Source: Coriaria nepalensis (taxonomy: Eukaryota > Streptophyta > Magnoliopsida > Cucurbitales > Coriariaceae). Taken from it: a DNA stretch of 64,000 bases. The notes under the pieces are model-generated. The model ran no database searches and was not told the origin of the DNA. It worked only from the letters and a program-made list of their open reading frames with translations. The position numbers and the translations under genes were made by a program. The stretch spans positions 4,657,501-4,721,500 of the forward strand of contig CP114493.1 of NCBI GenBank assembly GCA_027186245.1, in the 5' to 3' direction. This document shows positions 63,601 through 64,000 of this stretch, piece by piece (position 1 is the stretch's first letter; each line of letters begins with the position of its first letter).

Positions 63601-64000
63601 TTTTAAGTTGAAACAAATTCTCATGTTAAATTGTATGGATCGTTACAATGTTATGCAAGAAACTCGTATTTAAGGAGGGAAAACAGAATTCGTTCGATCT
63701 GCATCCAAATGAATTATTGACTTGAAGATAATCAATTACATGATTTTAAGGTGAAACAAATGCTCACATAATTTATATGGATCATTAGCAAGTGATGCAC
63801 GATTTTTTAGTTTGAGGTGTGAAAATAAAATTCGTTCGAATTTCTTCCAAATGAATTATTGACTTGAAGAGATTTATTGACAAGATTTTAAGGTGAAACA
63901 AATTTTGCTCACGTAATTTGTATGGATCGTTACAATGTGATGCAAGAAACTCATGTTTGAGGAACGAAAATAGAATCCACTCAAACTGCTTCGAAATGAA

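Larger units (their letters stand above)
54597..64000 (-). repeat. 142-bp satellite subfamily B, inverted orientation
   Basis: The same satellite family on the opposite strand. The reverse complement of block 4 gives CATGATTTTAAGGTGAAACA, CACGAAACTCGTGTTTGA and GAATTCGTTCGAAT, all seen here as direct words on the + strand. Subfamily B differs consistently. It has GCTCACGTAACTTGTATGGA and TCGTTACAATGTTATGCAC where reverse-complemented A has CACATATCCTCCAAAGGTC and ATTAGCATGTTGTGCAC. It also has GCTTCCAAATGAATTATTGA in place of the CATATGATTCATTGGCTTGA part. The phase marker AAGCTG occurs at 62641, 62783 and 62925, so the step is 142. The array runs off the window end. No gene or transposon is seen in it. 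Confidence 0.92.

Overview
The window is plant nuclear heterochromatin. It is almost entirely one AT-rich tandem satellite, interrupted by three decayed copies of a single LINE (non-LTR retrotransposon) family. No host gene, rRNA, tRNA or intact coding sequence was found. The plant assignment rests on the LINEs. Their ORF1 has a DUF4283-like domain followed by a CCHC zinc knuckle. Their ORF2 has an AP-type endonuclease, a FADD reverse transcriptase and a zf-RVT-like C-terminus, an arrangement typical of angiosperm L1-type LINEs. The species cannot be named from this.

Satellite: the monomer is about 142 bp and nearly every copy carries an EcoRI site (GAATTC). By my boundaries about 50.3 kb is satellite and 13.7 kb is LINE. 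Orientation A (as read on the + strand) covers 1-3682, 10819-12159, 13230-21049 and 26516-54596. At 54596/54597 the array flips. From there to 64000 the same family, as a distinct subfamily B, runs on the minus strand.

Higher-order structure: 1-3682 has a repeat of about 2.67 kb. 27.7-28.9 kb is a near-perfect 568-bp (4-monomer) duplication. 28.6-34.4 kb has a repeat of about 2.7-2.8 kb. 35861-44959 is a well-homogenised 8-monomer higher-order repeat (HOR) of 1178 bp in eight copies, one with an internal deletion. 43.8-53.8 kb is a tandem duplication of about 5.13 kb that carries one HOR unit. In the B array, 54.6-57.5 kb and 60.9-63.6 kb have a trimeric period of about 411 bp, and these flank a plain monomeric core.

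LINEs: LINE-a (3683-10818, +) is 5'-truncated, with a poly(A) tail and a target-site duplication. LINE-b (12160-13229, +) is a 3' fragment of about 1.07 kb, also with poly(A) and a target-site duplication. LINE-c (21050-26515, -) keeps its 5' end but is cut off at the FADD codons of its reverse transcriptase, the opposite of normal LINE truncation. All three carry stops and frameshifts and cannot move on their own. Together they suggest a family element of roughly 8.1-8.2 kb.

I see no new enzymatic or defence system. The most unusual features are the orientation and subfamily switch, the layered HORs with visible recombination scars, the 3'-truncated LINE, and a LINE 3' untranslated region built from GC-rich hairpin-capable repeats.
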